Below the pieces are notes generated by a model. That model searched no databases and was not told where the DNA came from. It saw nothing but the letters and a program-made list of their open reading frames with translations. Positions 27,762-36,902 of a DNA stretch of 64,000 bases are shown here, piece by piece. How positions within the stretch are numbered: the stretch's first letter is position 1; each line of letters starts with the position of its first letter. Location of the stretch: NCBI RefSeq assembly GCF_000969835.1, contig NZ_KQ033913.1, positions 1,098,501 through 1,162,500 of the forward strand. Reading direction: 5' to 3'. The stretch is from Parabacteroides goldsteinii DSM 19448 = WAL 12034. GTDB lineage: Bacteria; Bacteroidota; Bacteroidia; Bacteroidales; Tannerellaceae. A program made the position numbers and the translations under genes.

Positions 27762-27841
27762 CAGTAAAATAAGCATAGATTGTAGTTGTATAGTGGTTAT
27801 ATATTTGCAATTTATATAATAAACTGCTGATAATAAGGAAT

Positions 27842-28594
27842 ATGAAGGAAAACGAAATGGTGTTCGGCATACGTGCCGTAATCGAGGCTATCCAGGCCGA
27901 TAAGGAAATAGATAAAATACTTGTTAAGCGCGAGTTGCAGGGAGAACTTTCCCGTGAATTGTTCGAGGTGCTGAAAGGACGCGATATTCCTGTACAGCGT
28001 GTACCGGCCGAACGTCTTGACCGCCTGACCCGGAAGAATCATCAAGGAGTGATCGCCTTTATTCCGGCTGTTACTTATCAGCGTCTGGAAGATATTATTC
28101 TTTTCGTTTATGAACAGGGAAAGAATCCTTTCATCGTACTTTTGGACGGCATAACCGATGTCCGTAATTTCGGGGCAATTGCCCGTACCTGCGAATGTGC
28201 CGGTGTGGATGCTATTGTTATTCCGGCTAAAGGAAGCGTGACAGTGAATGCGGATGCCATCAAAACATCTGCCGGAGCGTTACATGTATTGCCTGTTTGT
28301 AAAGAGAAAAGCATTGAAGAATCCATTCGTTTTTTACAGGCTAGCGGAGTCAAGGTCTATGCAGCCAGCGAAAAAGCTTATGAGAACTATACTTCTATCA
28401 AATATGACGGTCCGGTTGCTATCGTAATGGGAGCAGAGGATAAAGGAGTTTCTATGGATAACCTGCGAATCTGCGACAGCATGGTGAAAATACCGCAGTT
28501 CGGAACGATCGGTTCCCTGAACGTCTCGGTAGCCAGCTCCATCCTGATTTATGAGGTTGTCCGCCAGCGTATGAATGAAGAACAAAACAACTAA
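27842..28594 (+). CDS. rlmB: 23S rRNA (guanosine-2'-O-)-methyltransferase RlmB (TrmH/SpoU family)
   Basis: This 250-aa SPOUT methyltransferase probably modifies a guanosine of 23S rRNA. The N-terminal substrate-binding part begins NEMVFGIRAVIEAIQ. The knotted SAM-binding domain shows DGITDVRNFGAIARTCECAG, AIVMGAEDKGVS and SLNVSVASSILIYEVVRQ, the three SpoU motifs. It stands just before the RidA gene. RlmB versus another TrmH paralogue cannot be fully separated by eye. Confidence 0.9.
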   Translation: MKENEMVFGIRAVIEAIQADKEIDKILVKRELQGELSRELFEVLKGRDIPVQRVPAERLDRLTRKNHQGVIAFIPAVTYQRLEDIILFVYEQGKNPFIVLLDGITDVRNFGAIARTCECAGVDAIVIPAKGSVTVNADAIKTSAGALHVLPVCKEKSIEESIRFLQASGVKVYAASEKAYENYTSIKYDGPVAIVMGAEDKGVSMDNLRICDSMVKIPQFGTIGSLNVSVASSILIYEVVRQRMNEEQNN

Positions 28595-28607
28595 AAAGAT
28601 AAACACA

Positions 28608-28988
28608 ATGAAAAAAGTTATTGCAACAACAAATGCACCGGCCGCCATCGGTCCTTACAGCCAGGCCATACAAGTAGGAAATATGCTTTTCGCTTCCGGA
28701 CAGCTGGGTATCGATCCGGCAACCGGTAATTTCGTAGAAGGAGCTGTAAAGGAACAGACTGCTCAGGCTTTCAAGAATGTGAAGGCTATCCTGGCAGAAG
28801 TCGGTCTTGATATCAGCGACGTAGTCAAAACTACTGTTTTTCTTGCTGATATGGGGGATTTCGGAGCGATGAACGAAGTATACGCCTCTCAGTTTGAAGG
28901 TGCTTTTCCAGCACGTTCGGCTGTTGCTGTAAAGACTTTGCCGAAGAATGGTTTGGTAGAGATTGAAGTGATCGCTGTAAAGGCTTGA
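28608..28988 (+). CDS. ridA: RidA family reactive-intermediate deaminase
   Basis: This 126-aa protein hydrolyses reactive enamine/imine intermediates such as 2-aminoacrylate. The family features are APAAIGPYSQAIQVGNMLFASGQLG, the catalytic Arg in PARSAVAVKTLPK, and the C-terminal VEIEVIAVKA. The ATG at 28608 gives the standard start and lies 13 bp after the rlmB stop. A strong dyad array/terminator follows. Confidence 0.95.
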   Translation: MKKVIATTNAPAAIGPYSQAIQVGNMLFASGQLGIDPATGNFVEGAVKEQTAQAFKNVKAILAEVGLDISDVVKTTVFLADMGDFGAMNEVYASQFEGAFPARSAVAVKTLPKNGLVEIEVIAVKA

Positions 28989-29002
28989 TAATCACTGTCA
29001 AA

Positions 29003-29090
29003 AAAATAAGGGACTTTTGAAGTTAAAAGTCAGGACTTTCGTTTTTAAAAGTCCTGTCTTAACATTTCAAAAGTCCCTTATTTTTTTTCA
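29003..29090. terminator. Bidirectional terminator built as a 22-bp-phased dyad array
   Basis: AATAAGGGACTTTTGA (29005-29020) pairs with TCAAAAGTCCCTTATT (29067-29082), and CAGGACTTT (29031-29039) with AAAGTCCTG (29048-29056), both centred at 29043.5. AAAAGTC starts at 29025, 29047 and 29069, 22 bp apart, and (G/A)GGACTTT at 29010 and 29032, again 22 bp apart. An 8-T tract follows. It lies between convergent ridA and the TlpA-like gene, so a terminator role in both directions is likely. Confidence 0.8.
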
Positions 29091-29105
29091 GGTAAGTCCG
29101 TATCT

Positions 29106-30668
29106 TTATTCTTGAGTCAGTGACAAACCTACTATTTTGAAACAGGAATCGCAATCACCTTCGATGAAATCGACTGTTTTTGTTCCGGCCGGCAAAGCGG
29201 GAAAGTGCAGTTTAAAGGAATATTCACCTGATTCCGGCATTGTGAAGCGTTCGTCCGGTGTGATGCCGTCTGCTGATGTTAGCGGATAATGAGTACCGTC
29301 TTCTGTTTTCAGGAAAGTATCCTTGCCGATACTTACCCAGTATCCGGGAGAATTAAAGGCTTTCATATGGAAAATCGTTTCAGAACCGGTCAACTCTATT
29401 CTGTTGATCTCTACAGTTTCCGTATTGCTTGATTTTTCAATAGGAAAATCAACAATGGTCGTGTTCCCTTCCTTTTTCACAGACATAACACGGTCTGATT
29501 TGTTTACCCATTTGTTTAGCTTACGTTTAAGTAATCCTTTTCCGTATCCGCTCCAGCTATGCAGAATGATCCCTTCCGGTGAGATAATGACGTAATGAGG
29601 TATTCCTCTTACATTATATTTAGCTGCCAGTCCGCTCATTCCTCCAAAATCATTCAGGTTTACCCATGACATATCTTTCGTTTTAGAAATCTCTTTCCAT
29701 CCTTTTTCTGTGTCTGTGCTCAGACTTATGACAGTTACTTTGTCTTTCCATGTTTCGGATATTTCTTTCATTTCCGGCAAAGCCATCATACAAGGACCAC
29801 AACCGCGGCTCCAAAAATCGACCAGGAGATATTTACCTTTATAGTCGGCCAGATGATGAATATTGCCTTGCAGGTCGTAAAGGTCGGTATCCGCCATTTC
29901 ATCGCCTTCTTTCACTGTAACGGGAGGATAAAGACATACCGTGATTTCCTTACCTGCCTGAGAGTTTTTCTCATTATCGGATAACTTGTTGTATAAAGCA
30001 ATCAAATCTTCCTTATAAGGATAGTTCTCCATGTATTTACTTTGCTTGCATTGGCCTAGCAATTTATCCATCCAGACTGTTCCTTTAGGAGTTTGCTGCA
30101 TTATTTCGATTTCTTTTTGGGAGGAGATCAGTCGTAATGAATCCGTTTTTTTCTGAAGTTCTTTCATTTCATTCCTGATCGCATTCTTTTCTTCTTCGGA
30201 AGGATTGCCCGTCCTTCCTTTGGAGAACAAATCCATTAACTGTATATAGATTTCCTGTTCTTTACTACATTCTTCCCGGCAAGCGTCGGCATACCGGTTT
30301 AAATCCTGCTGTTCCTGGATATCGGCCGATACATTCCATGTTCTGATAAGTTTATTATTACCGGTAACGGTTGTCTCTTTGCCGGGAGCCACCCATACAT
30401 CCAGCCAGGTGTTTGGAAACCCTTTGTCATGGCTGGAGACCATTAATGCTTCGGGAGCATTGTCGACGGTTTCACCTTTGAAGGTAAAACATTCATTGAT
30501 GACCGTATCCTGAGCGATCTGGCTCATGACTTGTCCGTCACTACGATAAAGGACAATCTGGGTACTGTCCTTCAGTCCGGAGATTTTGCCTTTTATCGTG
30601 AATTCGTTTTGTGCTTGTGCAGATATAACGAATATAAGCGATATACCTGCTAAAAGTGCTTTTACCAT
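29106..30668 (-). CDS. TlpA-like thiol-disulfide oxidoreductase with N-terminal DUF4369
   Basis: This 520-aa exported protein has a signal peptide ending near AQAQ, an N-terminal DUF4369 domain (FTIKGKISGLKDSTQIVLY) and a helical middle. A thioredoxin fold has the active site GCGPC within VDFWSRGCGPCMMALPEMKE. A C-terminal beta domain of about 140 residues follows. It probably reduces or isomerises disulfides in the periplasm or at the surface. Bacteroidota carry many paralogues of this architecture. It shares the strand of ygiQ, 75 bp downstream of it. Confidence 0.9.
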   Translation of the reverse strand: MVKALLAGISLIFVISAQAQNEFTIKGKISGLKDSTQIVLYRSDGQVMSQIAQDTVINECFTFKGETVDNAPEALMVSSHDKGFPNTWLDVWVAPGKETTVTGNNKLIRTWNVSADIQEQQDLNRYADACREECSKEQEIYIQLMDLFSKGRTGNPSEEEKNAIRNEMKELQKKTDSLRLISSQKEIEIMQQTPKGTVWMDKLLGQCKQSKYMENYPYKEDLIALYNKLSDNEKNSQAGKEITVCLYPPVTVKEGDEMADTDLYDLQGNIHHLADYKGKYLLVDFWSRGCGPCMMALPEMKEISETWKDKVTVISLSTDTEKGWKEISKTKDMSWVNLNDFGGMSGLAAKYNVRGIPHYVIISPEGIILHSWSGYGKGLLKRKLNKWVNKSDRVMSVKKEGNTTIVDFPIEKSSNTETVEINRIELTGSETIFHMKAFNSPGYWVSIGKDTFLKTEDGTHYPLTSADGITPDERFTMPESGEYSFKLHFPALPAGTKTVDFIEGDCDSCFKIVGLSLTQE

Positions 30669-30743
30669 ATTTATATGAATTAAGTAAATGCAATATTACG
30701 ATTTTTTCGTAATTAACAAGCAGGATAGGTGAAATATTATTGT

Positions 30744-32558
30744 TTACCGGCCGAATAATTTAGTAAGCAGGTCTTTTTTTCCTATTTTTTGTAACGCCTG
30801 GGTTATCTGCCTGCGAAATTCCGGTTTATACCAGAAGAAGAATTGCCGTTGTGCCAGTTTCTGCTCTTTGGTACGGGCTGTATATACTTTTTCTAATGTA
30901 TAAGGATGATAACCTGTGTAATATATTTCCGTAGCCAGTGTCATGGGTGTAGGAGTGAAGTCCTGTACCTGTTCCAGTTGGAAATGCAGTTTCTTTGTTT
31001 CGATTGCCAGTTTCGCCATATCCTCTTCCGTGCAGCCTGGGTGACTGGAAATGAAGTATGGAATTAATTGTTGGTTAAGTCCCTGCTGCTTGTTGATACG
31101 GTCGAATATTTTTTTGAATTGTCCGAATTGATCGAAAGAAGGTTTGCGCATCATTTTCAGAACATTGTCTTCCGTATGTTCGGGAGCCACTTTCAGACGG
31201 CCCGATACATGCCGGGCGATCAACTCTTCCGTGTAGCTCTGAGCCGACTTATTCACGATTTCATCGTCGTAACGGTGCAACAGCAGATCATAACGTACGC
31301 CACTACCGATAAATGAGCGTTTGATCTGTGGCATACTGTCTACTGCTTTATAAATGTCCAGTAACGGAGTATGATCCGCATTCAGATTTTTACAGATGAC
31401 AGGAGAGATGCAGGACGGTTTTTTACATTTGGCACAAATACTCTGATCTTTGCCTTTCATCCGGTACATATTGGCGGAAGGACCTCCCAAATCACTCAGG
31501 TATCCTTTGAAATCTGGCATTTCCGTGATAGCCTTTACTTCTTTCAGGATAGACTCTTTGCTCCGGGAAGCGATGAACTTTCCCTGGTGGGCGGAGATTG
31601 TACAGAATGCACAGCCACCAAAGCATCCCCGGTGCATATTTACTGAAAACTTGATCATCTCGAATGCCGGTATGACTTTTCCCTTATATTTGGGATGCGG
31701 CAAGCGGGTGTAAGGCAGATCGAACGAAGCATCGACTTCGGTTTCCGTCATAGGAGGGAAAGGAGGATTCACTACAATAGTCTGCTTTCCAACCTGCTGA
31801 AGAATACGCGATGCATTATATTTGTTCGATTCTTCTTCGATATGACGGAAGTTTTTAGCCTGTTTTAATTTATCGCGAAGACATTCTTCATGTGAAAAAA
31901 GTACGATGTCATCGGGCTTTATCTCTTCTTTTCCTGTCAGATAAACTGTTTGGCGAATATCTTTTAATGAATTAAAAGATTCTCCGGCCTGTAAGCGGGT
32001 AACCAATTCCTTCATGGGAAGTTCCCCCATACCGTAGATCAGAAGATCGGCCGGACTGTCTGCCAGAATACCCGGCCGGAGTCTGTCCTGCCAGTAATCA
32101 TAATGAGACAGCCTGCGTAAAGAAGCCTCGATTCCACCGAGTACGACCGGTACGTCAGGATAAAGTTCTTTCAGTATTTTGGTATAGACAATGCTGGGAT
32201 AATCCGGGCGCATTCCTGCCCGGCGATCCGGAGTATAGGCATCATCGCTACGTAACCGCTTATTGGCCGTATAATGATTGATCATCGAATCCATCGCTCC
32301 GGGTGAGACTCCGAAGAAGAGGCGGGGAGTTCCCAGTTTCTTAAAATCACGATAATCTCCGCGCCAGTCCGGCTGCGGAACAATAGCCACCCGCAGTCCC
32401 AAGGCTTCCAAGGTACGCCCGATAACGGCAGCACCAAACGAAGGATGATCCACATAGGCATCCCCACTGAAAAGAATTACATCTATATAATCCCATCCAC
32501 GCGCTTCAACTTCTTTCTTGGTGGTGGGCAACCATGCTTCCGGTCTGAATGTTTTCAT
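30744..32558 (-). CDS. YgiQ family radical SAM protein
   Basis: This 604-aa member of the YgiQ (UPF0313) family has the 4Fe-4S cluster motif CFGGCAFC for radical SAM chemistry, preceded by HPKYKGKVIPAFEMIKFSVN. An N-terminal cobalamin-binding-like region carries VILFSGDAYVDHPSFGAAVI. A Cys-rich insert (CAKCKKPSCISPVICKN) is typical of the family. The physiological reaction is unknown. The -7 promoter element ends only 5 bp before the ATG, so the mRNA may be leaderless. Confidence 0.94.
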   Translation of the reverse strand: MKTFRPEAWLPTTKKEVEARGWDYIDVILFSGDAYVDHPSFGAAVIGRTLEALGLRVAIVPQPDWRGDYRDFKKLGTPRLFFGVSPGAMDSMINHYTANKRLRSDDAYTPDRRAGMRPDYPSIVYTKILKELYPDVPVVLGGIEASLRRLSHYDYWQDRLRPGILADSPADLLIYGMGELPMKELVTRLQAGESFNSLKDIRQTVYLTGKEEIKPDDIVLFSHEECLRDKLKQAKNFRHIEEESNKYNASRILQQVGKQTIVVNPPFPPMTETEVDASFDLPYTRLPHPKYKGKVIPAFEMIKFSVNMHRGCFGGCAFCTISAHQGKFIASRSKESILKEVKAITEMPDFKGYLSDLGGPSANMYRMKGKDQSICAKCKKPSCISPVICKNLNADHTPLLDIYKAVDSMPQIKRSFIGSGVRYDLLLHRYDDEIVNKSAQSYTEELIARHVSGRLKVAPEHTEDNVLKMMRKPSFDQFGQFKKIFDRINKQQGLNQQLIPYFISSHPGCTEEDMAKLAIETKKLHFQLEQVQDFTPTPMTLATEIYYTGYHPYTLEKVYTARTKEQKLAQRQFFFWYKPEFRRQITQALQKIGKKDLLTKLFGR

Positions 32559-32562
32559 GTTG

Positions 32563-32570
32563 CAAAGGTA
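32563..32570 (-). promoter_or_regulatory. -7 element abutting the ygiQ start
   Basis: On the minus strand TACCTTTG ends 5 bp before the ygiQ ATG (32558). By Bacteroidota spacing, transcription would begin at or next to the start codon. Confidence 0.55.
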
Positions 32571-32640
32571 GGAATTTGAGCTATAACTTTAGCTTATAGG
32601 GGATAGAATTTAATGATTGGCATATAAGGAAAGGATGTTT

Positions 32641-32648
32641 TACCTTTG
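32641..32648 (+). promoter_or_regulatory. -7 element for malate dehydrogenase
   Basis: TACCTTTG, with a TTG 21 bp upstream (32617-32619), fits the Bacteroidota -33/-7 promoter. It leaves a leader of about 85-90 nt before the mdh start. Confidence 0.65.
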
Positions 32649-32740
32649 TAACCGAAAAGAAAAATATAGGCGAAACGGCAAACATTATCAATAAGATATG
32701 TGTTCTCTTAACAAACACAATTATTAAAAAACAATACAGT

Positions 32741-33742
32741 ATGAAAGCATTAACAGACGAAAAGCTCACTATCGTAGGTGCAGCAGGTATGATCGGTTCT
32801 AACATGGCCCAGACAGCTTTAATGATGGGGTTAACTTCTAATATTTGTCTTTACGACCCTTTTGCTCCGGCTTTGGAAGGTGTTGCAGAAGAAATGTTCC
32901 AGTCCGGATTTGAATATGCAAACATAACTTTTACATCTGATATCAGCGAAGCGCTGAGAGGTGCCAAATATGTTGTTTCATCCGGTGGTGCAGCCCGTAA
33001 AGCCGGTATGACTCGTGAGGACTTATTGAAAGGTAATGCTGAGATTGCTGCTCAGTTCGGAAAGGATCTCCGTGCTAATTGTCCGGATGTAAAACATGTG
33101 GTAGTTATTTTTAATCCGGCCGATATTACCGGATTGATCACATTGCTGTATTCCGGATTGAAACCTTCCCAGGTAAGTACTTTGGCTGCACTTGACAGCA
33201 CCCGTCTGCAAACAGCTTTGGCACAGCACTTCGGAATCCGTCAGAACCTGGTAAAAGGTTGTCGTACTTATGGAGGGCATGGCGAACAGATGGCTGTTTT
33301 TGCTTCTACTGCAACTGTCGACGGTAAACCGTTATTGGATTTGATCGGTACTCCGGAACTCACAGACGAACAATGGGAAGACTTGAAAGTGAAAGTTATA
33401 CAGGGTGGAAAACGTATTATCGAACTTCGCGGTCGTTCTTCTTTCCAGAGTCCGTCTTACCTGTCAATCGAAATGATCCGTGCCGCTATGGGTGGCGAAG
33501 CATTCCGCTGGCCTGCCGGAACATATGTTCACTCCGGTAAATTCGACCATATCATGATGGCTATGGAAACAGAAATCACTAAGGACGGTATTTTCTATAA
33601 AGAAGTAGAAGGAACACCGAAAGAAAATGCAGAACTGGCAGATAGTTATGTTCATCTGAGCAAACTGCGTGATGAAGTGATCAGCATGGGTATTATTCCT
33701 GAAATCCATCTGTGGCATACATTGAATCCGCACATGAAATAA
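32741..33742 (+). CDS. mdh: Malate dehydrogenase
   Basis: This 333-aa NAD-dependent enzyme interconverts malate and oxaloacetate. The Rossmann motif is GAAGMIGSNMAQTA, the substrate/NAD region VVIFNPADITG, and the catalytic His lies in CRTYGGHGEQMAVFAS. It is the divergent Bacteroidota form of the lactate/malate dehydrogenase family. It is monocistronic: divergent from ygiQ, convergent with the S9 peptidase, and followed by a strong terminator. Confidence 0.93.
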   Translation: MKALTDEKLTIVGAAGMIGSNMAQTALMMGLTSNICLYDPFAPALEGVAEEMFQSGFEYANITFTSDISEALRGAKYVVSSGGAARKAGMTREDLLKGNAEIAAQFGKDLRANCPDVKHVVVIFNPADITGLITLLYSGLKPSQVSTLAALDSTRLQTALAQHFGIRQNLVKGCRTYGGHGEQMAVFASTATVDGKPLLDLIGTPELTDEQWEDLKVKVIQGGKRIIELRGRSSFQSPSYLSIEMIRAAMGGEAFRWPAGTYVHSGKFDHIMMAMETEITKDGIFYKEVEGTPKENAELADSYVHLSKLRDEVISMGIIPEIHLWHTLNPHMK

Positions 33743-33769
33743 GCCGTTTCTTATATGTTATATACGAAG

Positions 33770-33809
33770 AAGGGAGCGACCGTTAATCGGCACTCCCTTT
33801 CTTTCTTTG
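33770..33809 (+). terminator. Terminator between mdh and the S9 peptidase gene
   Basis: AAGGGAGCGACCG pairs with CGGCACTCCCTT around ATTAAT-like loop bases, then a T/C-rich tail. It lies between convergent genes and may work in both directions. Confidence 0.75.
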
Positions 33810-33818
33810 CAATTTTAT

Positions 33819-36311
33819 TTATAATGTTCTTTCCGGATACAGGGCATCCCACCATTCCGGTTCATCTTTCAGCCATTTGGCAAACCAGGCAAAGATCGTG
33901 TTCTGCCATTCCAGGCGTTTCTTATAATCAGCTACACCGTGGTTTTCTCCGTCAACCTGGATAAATTCCACTGTCTTGCCGAGTAGTTTCAATGCCAGGA
34001 ACATCTGGATACTTTCTCCAACCGGAACATTTGTATCGGCATTGCCATGCAACAGCAATAACGGAGTTTTGATCTTGTCAGCGTTGAACAACGGACTGTG
34101 TTTAGTGAAGAACTCGGGGTTATTCCAGGGATAAGTTCCGGTATTGGCTACCGAACAGTAACCATATCCCCAATATCCTTCTCCCCAATAACTGCTCAAT
34201 GCACTGATACCGGCATGGCTGACAGCAGCAGCAAATAAATCGGTGCGGGTTTGCAGATATTGTGTCATAAACCCTCCGTAGCTGGCACCTGCACAACCGA
34301 TCTTTTTAGGATTTACAAAGGAATGTTCTTTACAGAACAATTCTGTGCCGCGGATGATTTCATCGGCAGTCGGTTCTCCCCAGGCATTTACGTGGCGGGC
34401 AGCAAATTCTTGTCCGAATCCGGTTGTCCCGCTGGGATTGAGCGTATAGACTACATATCCCTGGGCGGCATACATATGCATGGAGTAGCTGAATTCCAAA
34501 GCACGGTTCGTCGGCGAAGTTCCTCCATAGTAATAGACGATCATCGGGTATTTTTTGTCCGGATCGAAATTAGGTGGCAGGTAATAACGTCCCTGTATGG
34601 TTGTTCCGCCTTCTGCCGTGAAGTTCCAGTCATGAACTTCTCCAAGTTTAACATCTTTCAGTTTTTCAGCAGACAGGTCGTAGATCAGACGGTTCTTTCC
34701 ACTTTTCAGGTCGTAAGCATACAAACGGTTTGCGTTTGAAGTACTTTGTCCGTAATAATACATTACCGGAGCTGTTTCTGCCAATGAGTAATTATAAACG
34801 ACGTCTTCAGAAGCATTGATCTGTTTGATTTTCCCGTTTGCCGGATTACAGGTATAGATACGCAGATAGTCCTGGTCTTCCGTCATCATATAAATCTGAC
34901 CGTCGTATTTGTTCCAGAGTGCACCAGTTACATTCGGATTGAAATCCTTGGTTAGTGCCGTTGCTTTCCGGGTAGCCGGATCATACAGGAACAACTGGCC
35001 GTCGTATGTATTTGAGATTTGTCCTTCCCTGATATTTAAACCGATTCCACCGAAAGCATTTCCCGATCCGCTAACCAGTAATTGTTTTCCGTCGGGAGAG
35101 AAAGTTCCGCCGTTCACATATTTGGCATGTTCCCAAAGGGTATCGACTGCCATCGTTTGCAAGTCGAGTTTGTATAACGAGTTGCTGGAATGAGGTAGAG
35201 ATGTATAATCCGTTTCACTGGTACTGAACAACAGGTAACGGCTATCCGGGCTGACATCATTAATATATGTACTGTTATGTCCGAATGTCAGTTGTTCGTA
35301 TAGTCCGGATTGCAGATCGTAGCGCCAAATGAAATAACGGTTACGGAATCCCGGCAGACGGTCGTTCGGTTCGAGGATACGGAGCATGTCAGGACCATCC
35401 TTCGGACCTTCCTCCTGTATGGTGAAAAGGAGTGTTTTTTCATCCGGGGTAAAATTGAAGCTACCTTCCGGCAGGTTATCTGCCAGTATCTCTTCCTGCA
35501 TGTTGGTCGGATCGACTGTCACCAGTTCCTTTCCATTCATGCCGGTACGGGTGAAATACATTTTATTACTGGTCGGCATCCAGCTGGCACTCATGATAAA
35601 CCCTTTATCCTGCAAAAGGATACGTCCGCTGGCGGCTTCACGCAATTGAGCGTATGATTCGCTTTTTCCACCTTCCAGGCGTGTATAATATTTCACTAAT
35701 ACATATTTGCCGTTGGGGGACAGGCTGACGCCACGAAAGTTTGTTCCTTCCAGAATATCCCGTGAGGTATATCTTTTATCCGGATTAAGTGAAGCAACGA
35801 CTTTCGCTTCTTCCTTACTTTTATAGATTGCCTTTAATGTAGGCGGACAGGTATCGCTGTCGGCTGTCAGGTATTTCACAACCACTTCATACCGGTGCGG
35901 TTCCATTGTCAGTTCAGAAGTTGCACTCACTGGTTTGTTATTTACATACACATCGAAAGAACCGGGTCCGGAAACTTCTAAAGTTCCTTTGGTATAACGG
36001 TCACTGTTCAGATAAAAGGAGAAAAGATGCAGGGCATATCCTTTTTCCGGAGCCTGAAAACTGATTATTCCAGCTGTATCTGCATCCAGAATGGTCGCGC
36101 TGGCGAATGCTTTGTAGAAAGGAACTGTCGATTTCAACAGATTTTTGATCTCGAAAGGTTTTCCGTTTACATTCAGACTGTCTGCCATGATCGGTTTATT
36201 AACCGGAACAGGACCGGTATGCAGAAATTGCATCACTTTTATATCTTCTGCTGCCTGTAGAGTAAAGGCGGAGAGAAGTAATGCAGAAAGTAAATAGGTA
36301 CATTTATTCAT
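33819..36311 (-). CDS. S9 family prolyl oligopeptidase/dipeptidyl-peptidase-like serine peptidase
   Basis: This 830-aa exported peptidase has a signal peptide (LLSALLLSAFTLQAAED), a WD40-like beta-propeller over most of the chain and a C-terminal alpha/beta hydrolase. The nucleophile Ser lies in GASYGGFMT, the Asp in LLHGNADTNVPVGES and the His in GENHGVADY. The family cleaves peptides, often after proline. A periplasmic or surface location is likely. It lies 16 bp upstream of a methyltransferase gene's stop but is transcribed after it on the same strand. Confidence 0.93.
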   Translation of the reverse strand: MNKCTYLLSALLLSAFTLQAAEDIKVMQFLHTGPVPVNKPIMADSLNVNGKPFEIKNLLKSTVPFYKAFASATILDADTAGIISFQAPEKGYALHLFSFYLNSDRYTKGTLEVSGPGSFDVYVNNKPVSATSELTMEPHRYEVVVKYLTADSDTCPPTLKAIYKSKEEAKVVASLNPDKRYTSRDILEGTNFRGVSLSPNGKYVLVKYYTRLEGGKSESYAQLREAASGRILLQDKGFIMSASWMPTSNKMYFTRTGMNGKELVTVDPTNMQEEILADNLPEGSFNFTPDEKTLLFTIQEEGPKDGPDMLRILEPNDRLPGFRNRYFIWRYDLQSGLYEQLTFGHNSTYINDVSPDSRYLLFSTSETDYTSLPHSSNSLYKLDLQTMAVDTLWEHAKYVNGGTFSPDGKQLLVSGSGNAFGGIGLNIREGQISNTYDGQLFLYDPATRKATALTKDFNPNVTGALWNKYDGQIYMMTEDQDYLRIYTCNPANGKIKQINASEDVVYNYSLAETAPVMYYYGQSTSNANRLYAYDLKSGKNRLIYDLSAEKLKDVKLGEVHDWNFTAEGGTTIQGRYYLPPNFDPDKKYPMIVYYYGGTSPTNRALEFSYSMHMYAAQGYVVYTLNPSGTTGFGQEFAARHVNAWGEPTADEIIRGTELFCKEHSFVNPKKIGCAGASYGGFMTQYLQTRTDLFAAAVSHAGISALSSYWGEGYWGYGYCSVANTGTYPWNNPEFFTKHSPLFNADKIKTPLLLLHGNADTNVPVGESIQMFLALKLLGKTVEFIQVDGENHGVADYKKRLEWQNTIFAWFAKWLKDEPEWWDALYPERTL

Positions 36312-36326
36312 GTTATCTTGTATTAA

Positions 36327-36902
36327 TTAATAGCGAATTCCGCTGACCATATAAAGTTCGTCGGTATCTTCCATTGCCTCGATATGAAAATAAGGTTCCA
36401 TTAAGGCGGCAACTTCCCTGGCTGTAGGCAGGCCGAACGATATTTTGTTAGCTTGTTTATTGTGATGTCCGTTTATGTTTTCCCTCCCTTCGCTGTGACA
36501 GATCACAAGTTCGCCTCCCGGGATAAGTAATTCTGCCAGATGGCCGATTACCTTTTCCGGATGTTCGAAATGAGGAAAAACACTATAGGCAATAATAAAA
36601 TCGAACTGTTCGTCTTTCAGTTCCATAACATCTATGCAACGGAAATCGACTATCGGGGTAGCATATTTGTTTTGTGCTGCTTCAATCATCCGTGGCGAAA
36701 TGTCTATTCCTGTGATATGGGCTGGTGAATAAGTTAACAGATACTGTTCGAGTACACCAGTTCCGCATCCGACATCCAATATGCGAAGTCCTTTGTGCAG
36801 AGTGGTCTGTTCCAGTATCTGATTGATTTTTTCTGGTGCATGATAGCAAAGTTCGTCCCAGCGATCTGCTAATGCATCAAAGAAACCGGCTATAACATTC
36901 AT
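36327..36902 (-). CDS. Class I SAM-dependent methyltransferase
   Basis: This 191-aa methyltransferase has motif I LDVGCGTGVLEQYL and motif II-like IDISPRMIEAAQ, with the post-motif FDFIIAYSVFPHFEHPE. The substrate is unknown. The ATG at 36902 overlaps the ispE stop by four bases (ATGA), so translation is probably coupled to ispE. The S9 peptidase gene follows 15 bp later. Confidence 0.88.
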   Translation of the reverse strand: MNVIAGFFDALADRWDELCYHAPEKINQILEQTTLHKGLRILDVGCGTGVLEQYLLTYSPAHITGIDISPRMIEAAQNKYATPIVDFRCIDVMELKDEQFDFIIAYSVFPHFEHPEKVIGHLAELLIPGGELVICHSEGRENINGHHNKQANKISFGLPTAREVAALMEPYFHIEAMEDTDELYMVSGIRY

